Shown here one piece after another: positions 5,349 to 6,828 of a DNA stretch of 6,828 nt (position 1 is the first letter of the stretch; the number at the start of each line of letters is the position of its first letter). The position numbers were made by a program, and so were the translations under genes. This stretch comes from JAAYYM01 sp964483395 (GTDB taxonomy: Bacteria > Bacillota > Clostridia > Lachnospirales > Lachnospiraceae). The stretch is taken from the NCBI GenBank assembly GCA_964483395.1, contig CAZABT010000132.1, positions 1 through 6,828 of the forward strand, written 5' to 3'. Under the pieces are notes generated by a model. That model saw only the letters and a program-made list of their open reading frames with translations. It was not told the DNA's origin and made no database searches.

Positions 5349-6815
5349 GTGAAAAAGGGTCAGACAGGAACAGGCATCGTGAAGTGTGTACGTTTTCCGA
5401 ATAAAGGAATTGTTGAGGCAGAGCTTGAACAGAATATTTCAGGGACAACAGAGAAGGAGACTGTATCCATAGAGGTGGTGGTGAAAAATACGTTGCCGGG
5501 ACAGCGGGTTTCTTTTCAAATCAATAAGTTACGCGGTGGAAAGGCAGAGGGAAGACTGCTGGAAATAGAGAAGCAGGCAGAAAACGAGATAGAAAGTCCC
5601 TGCAGGCATTTTGGTATATGCGGTGGCTGCAATTATATGACTTTGCCTTATGCGGAACAATTAAAGCTAAAAGAGCAGCAGGTACGTGAAATGCTGGAGG
5701 GGGTGTTGCTGACATCGGAGCAGGAAAAGAACGAAGAAGGTGGAAATACATATATTTTTGAAGGAATCAAAGGAAGTCCCAGGCAGTACGCCTATCGCAA
5801 TAAGATGGAATTTTCTTTTGGCGATGATGTCAAGGATGGGCCGTTGGCACTTGGTATGCACAAAAGAGGCAGCTTTTATGATGTTGTATCGGTATCGGAT
5901 TGCCAGATCGTGGATGAGGACTATCGGAAGATATTGAAATGTGTACTTGCTTTTTTCCGTGAAAAGGATGTGACATTTTACCATAAGATGACGCATATCG
6001 GATATCTGCGCCATTTACTGGTGCGTAAGGCTGCAAAGACAGGAGAAATATTGGTTGATATTATCACATCATCTCAAACTCCTCCGGCTACGCCTTGTTT
6101 GGCATCTGGACTCATGGAAGATTTCACAGAAGAATTATGTAAACTAAAACTGGATGGAAGCCTTGTTGGAATTTTGCATACGACCAATGATGCACTGTCT
6201 GATACGGTTCAGGATGCCGGAACAGAGATATTATATGGTAAGAACTATTTTTACGAAGAATTGCTTGGCCTCAGATTCAAGATTACACCGTTTTCCTTCT
6301 TTCAGACAAACAGCCTTGGGGCAGAAGTATTATATGCGACCGCAAGAGAGTATGTTATGAGCAGTTTACATAATGACAGTATCGTGTTTGATTTATACAG
6401 CGGAACAGGAACGATTGCACAGCTACTTGCACCGGTTGTGAGAAAAGTAATTGGCGTAGAGATTGTAGAAGAGGCAGTGATCGCTGCACGTGAGAATGCC
6501 GAACTGAACGGTTTACATAATTGTGGATTTATTGCGGGTGATGTTCTGAAAGTATTGGATGAAGTAGAAGAGAAGCCAGATTTCATCGTACTTGACCCGC
6601 CACGCGACGGCATACATCCCAAAGCACTCGAAAAGATTATTCACTATGGCGTAGAGAACATTGTCTATATCTCCTGCAAGCCCACAAGCCTAATGCGCGA
6701 CCTGGCGGTCTTTACCACACGTGGTTATGGTGTGAGGAAGGTGGGGGCGGTGGATATGTTTCCAGGGACGGGGCATGTTGAGACGTGCGTACTTTTGTCC
6801 CACAAAAATTCGTAA
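5349..6815 (+). CDS. rlmD: 23S rRNA (uracil-C5)-methyltransferase, RlmD/RumA family
   Basis: Cytosolic SAM-dependent enzyme that makes 5-methyluridine in 23S rRNA (U1939 in E. coli; some Firmicutes homologues, RlmCD, also methylate U747). Residues 1-75 are a diverged TRAM-like RNA-binding region. Four cysteines suited to the [4Fe-4S] cluster are present: C85, C91, C94 (C-x5-C-x2-C) and C185. The catalytic domain has TPFSFFQTN with Q319, SAM motif I FDLYSGTG (347-354), LDPPRDG with D416, nucleophile C443 in ISCKP, and H476-V-E478 with the base Glu near the end. All key residues are intact. The motif is SCKP where E. coli RumA has SCNP. The 488 residues exceed RumA (433) through extra loops (about 117-135 and 245-275). 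The start is GTG 5349, six bases after AGGAG (5338-5342); nearby ATGs are out of frame. No convincing dedicated promoter was found, so read-through from upstream is possible. Whether it targets one or both uridines cannot be read from sequence. Confidence 0.93.
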   Translation: MKKGQTGTGIVKCVRFPNKGIVEAELEQNISGTTEKETVSIEVVVKNTLPGQRVSFQINKLRGGKAEGRLLEIEKQAENEIESPCRHFGICGGCNYMTLPYAEQLKLKEQQVREMLEGVLLTSEQEKNEEGGNTYIFEGIKGSPRQYAYRNKMEFSFGDDVKDGPLALGMHKRGSFYDVVSVSDCQIVDEDYRKILKCVLAFFREKDVTFYHKMTHIGYLRHLLVRKAAKTGEILVDIITSSQTPPATPCLASGLMEDFTEELCKLKLDGSLVGILHTTNDALSDTVQDAGTEILYGKNYFYEELLGLRFKITPFSFFQTNSLGAEVLYATAREYVMSSLHNDSIVFDLYSGTGTIAQLLAPVVRKVIGVEIVEEAVIAARENAELNGLHNCGFIAGDVLKVLDEVEEKPDFIVLDPPRDGIHPKALEKIIHYGVENIVYISCKPTSLMRDLAVFTTRGYGVRKVGAVDMFPGTGHVETCVLLSHKNS

Positions 6816-6828
6816 ACATCTCCACCGT

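Noticed and set aside
6590..6740. Locally higher GC and CGC/CCC-type codons in the 3' part of rlmD, suggesting recombination
   Set aside because: The shift is mild, the reading frame and all catalytic motifs are continuous, and a conserved active-site region can explain it.
1..6828. CRISPR array, tRNA/rRNA gene, riboswitch, insertion sequence or phage element
   Set aside because: I found no spaced repeat array, tRNA- or rRNA-like segment, transposase or integrase motif, or recognisable riboswitch core on either strand.

Overview
The window looks like ordinary chromosome of a low-GC, Gram-positive anaerobe, most likely a member of the Lachnospiraceae (Clostridia). Reasons: strong AGGAGG-type ribosome binding sites, TTGACA/TATAAT-like promoters with 17-base spacers, moderate GC, a GTG start codon, and the gene set itself (YerC-type TrpR-like regulator next to pcrA, a DUF1836 gene, a small acidic-tailed membrane protein, and a clostridial-style RlmD). 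The genus assignment is inference from protein resemblance, not from a search.

Layout. (1) 54-744: promoter and a stand-alone cheC with both phosphatase active sites intact. (2) 745-1295: no intact gene. On the minus strand, about 790-1170 is the decayed remnant of a major facilitator superfamily (MFS) transporter, with a frameshift and an in-frame stop. A four-unit 13-bp tandem repeat (1163-1214) abuts its broken end. (3) 1226-1604: promoter, with a 14-bp near-palindrome inside it, and yerC. (4) 1614-2313: a DUF1836 gene on the minus strand, converging on yerC with only 9 bases between stop codons. (5) 2285-2412: a divergent promoter region shared by the DUF1836 gene and pcrA, with an 11-bp palindrome midway. 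(6) 2479-4758: complete pcrA helicase gene. (7) 4807-5180: an extended -10 promoter and a gene for a 107-residue single-pass membrane protein with a very acidic, period-4 aromatic tail. (8) 5236-5268: a perfect 11-bp stem-loop. (9) 5349-6815: an rlmD-type 23S rRNA uracil-5-methyltransferase gene, complete, ending 13 bases before the window edge.

How the genes relate. Most genes have their own recognisable promoter, so this is a row of small transcription units rather than one operon. yerC and pcrA also lie near each other in Bacillus subtilis, so this part is probably old synteny. Chemotaxis (CheC), genome maintenance (PcrA) and rRNA modification (RlmD) are otherwise unrelated housekeeping functions. 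I do not see a phage, CRISPR, insertion sequence, RNA gene or biosynthetic system. The least explained items are the MFS remnant with its tandem repeat, the acidic membrane protein, and the regulatory palindromes.
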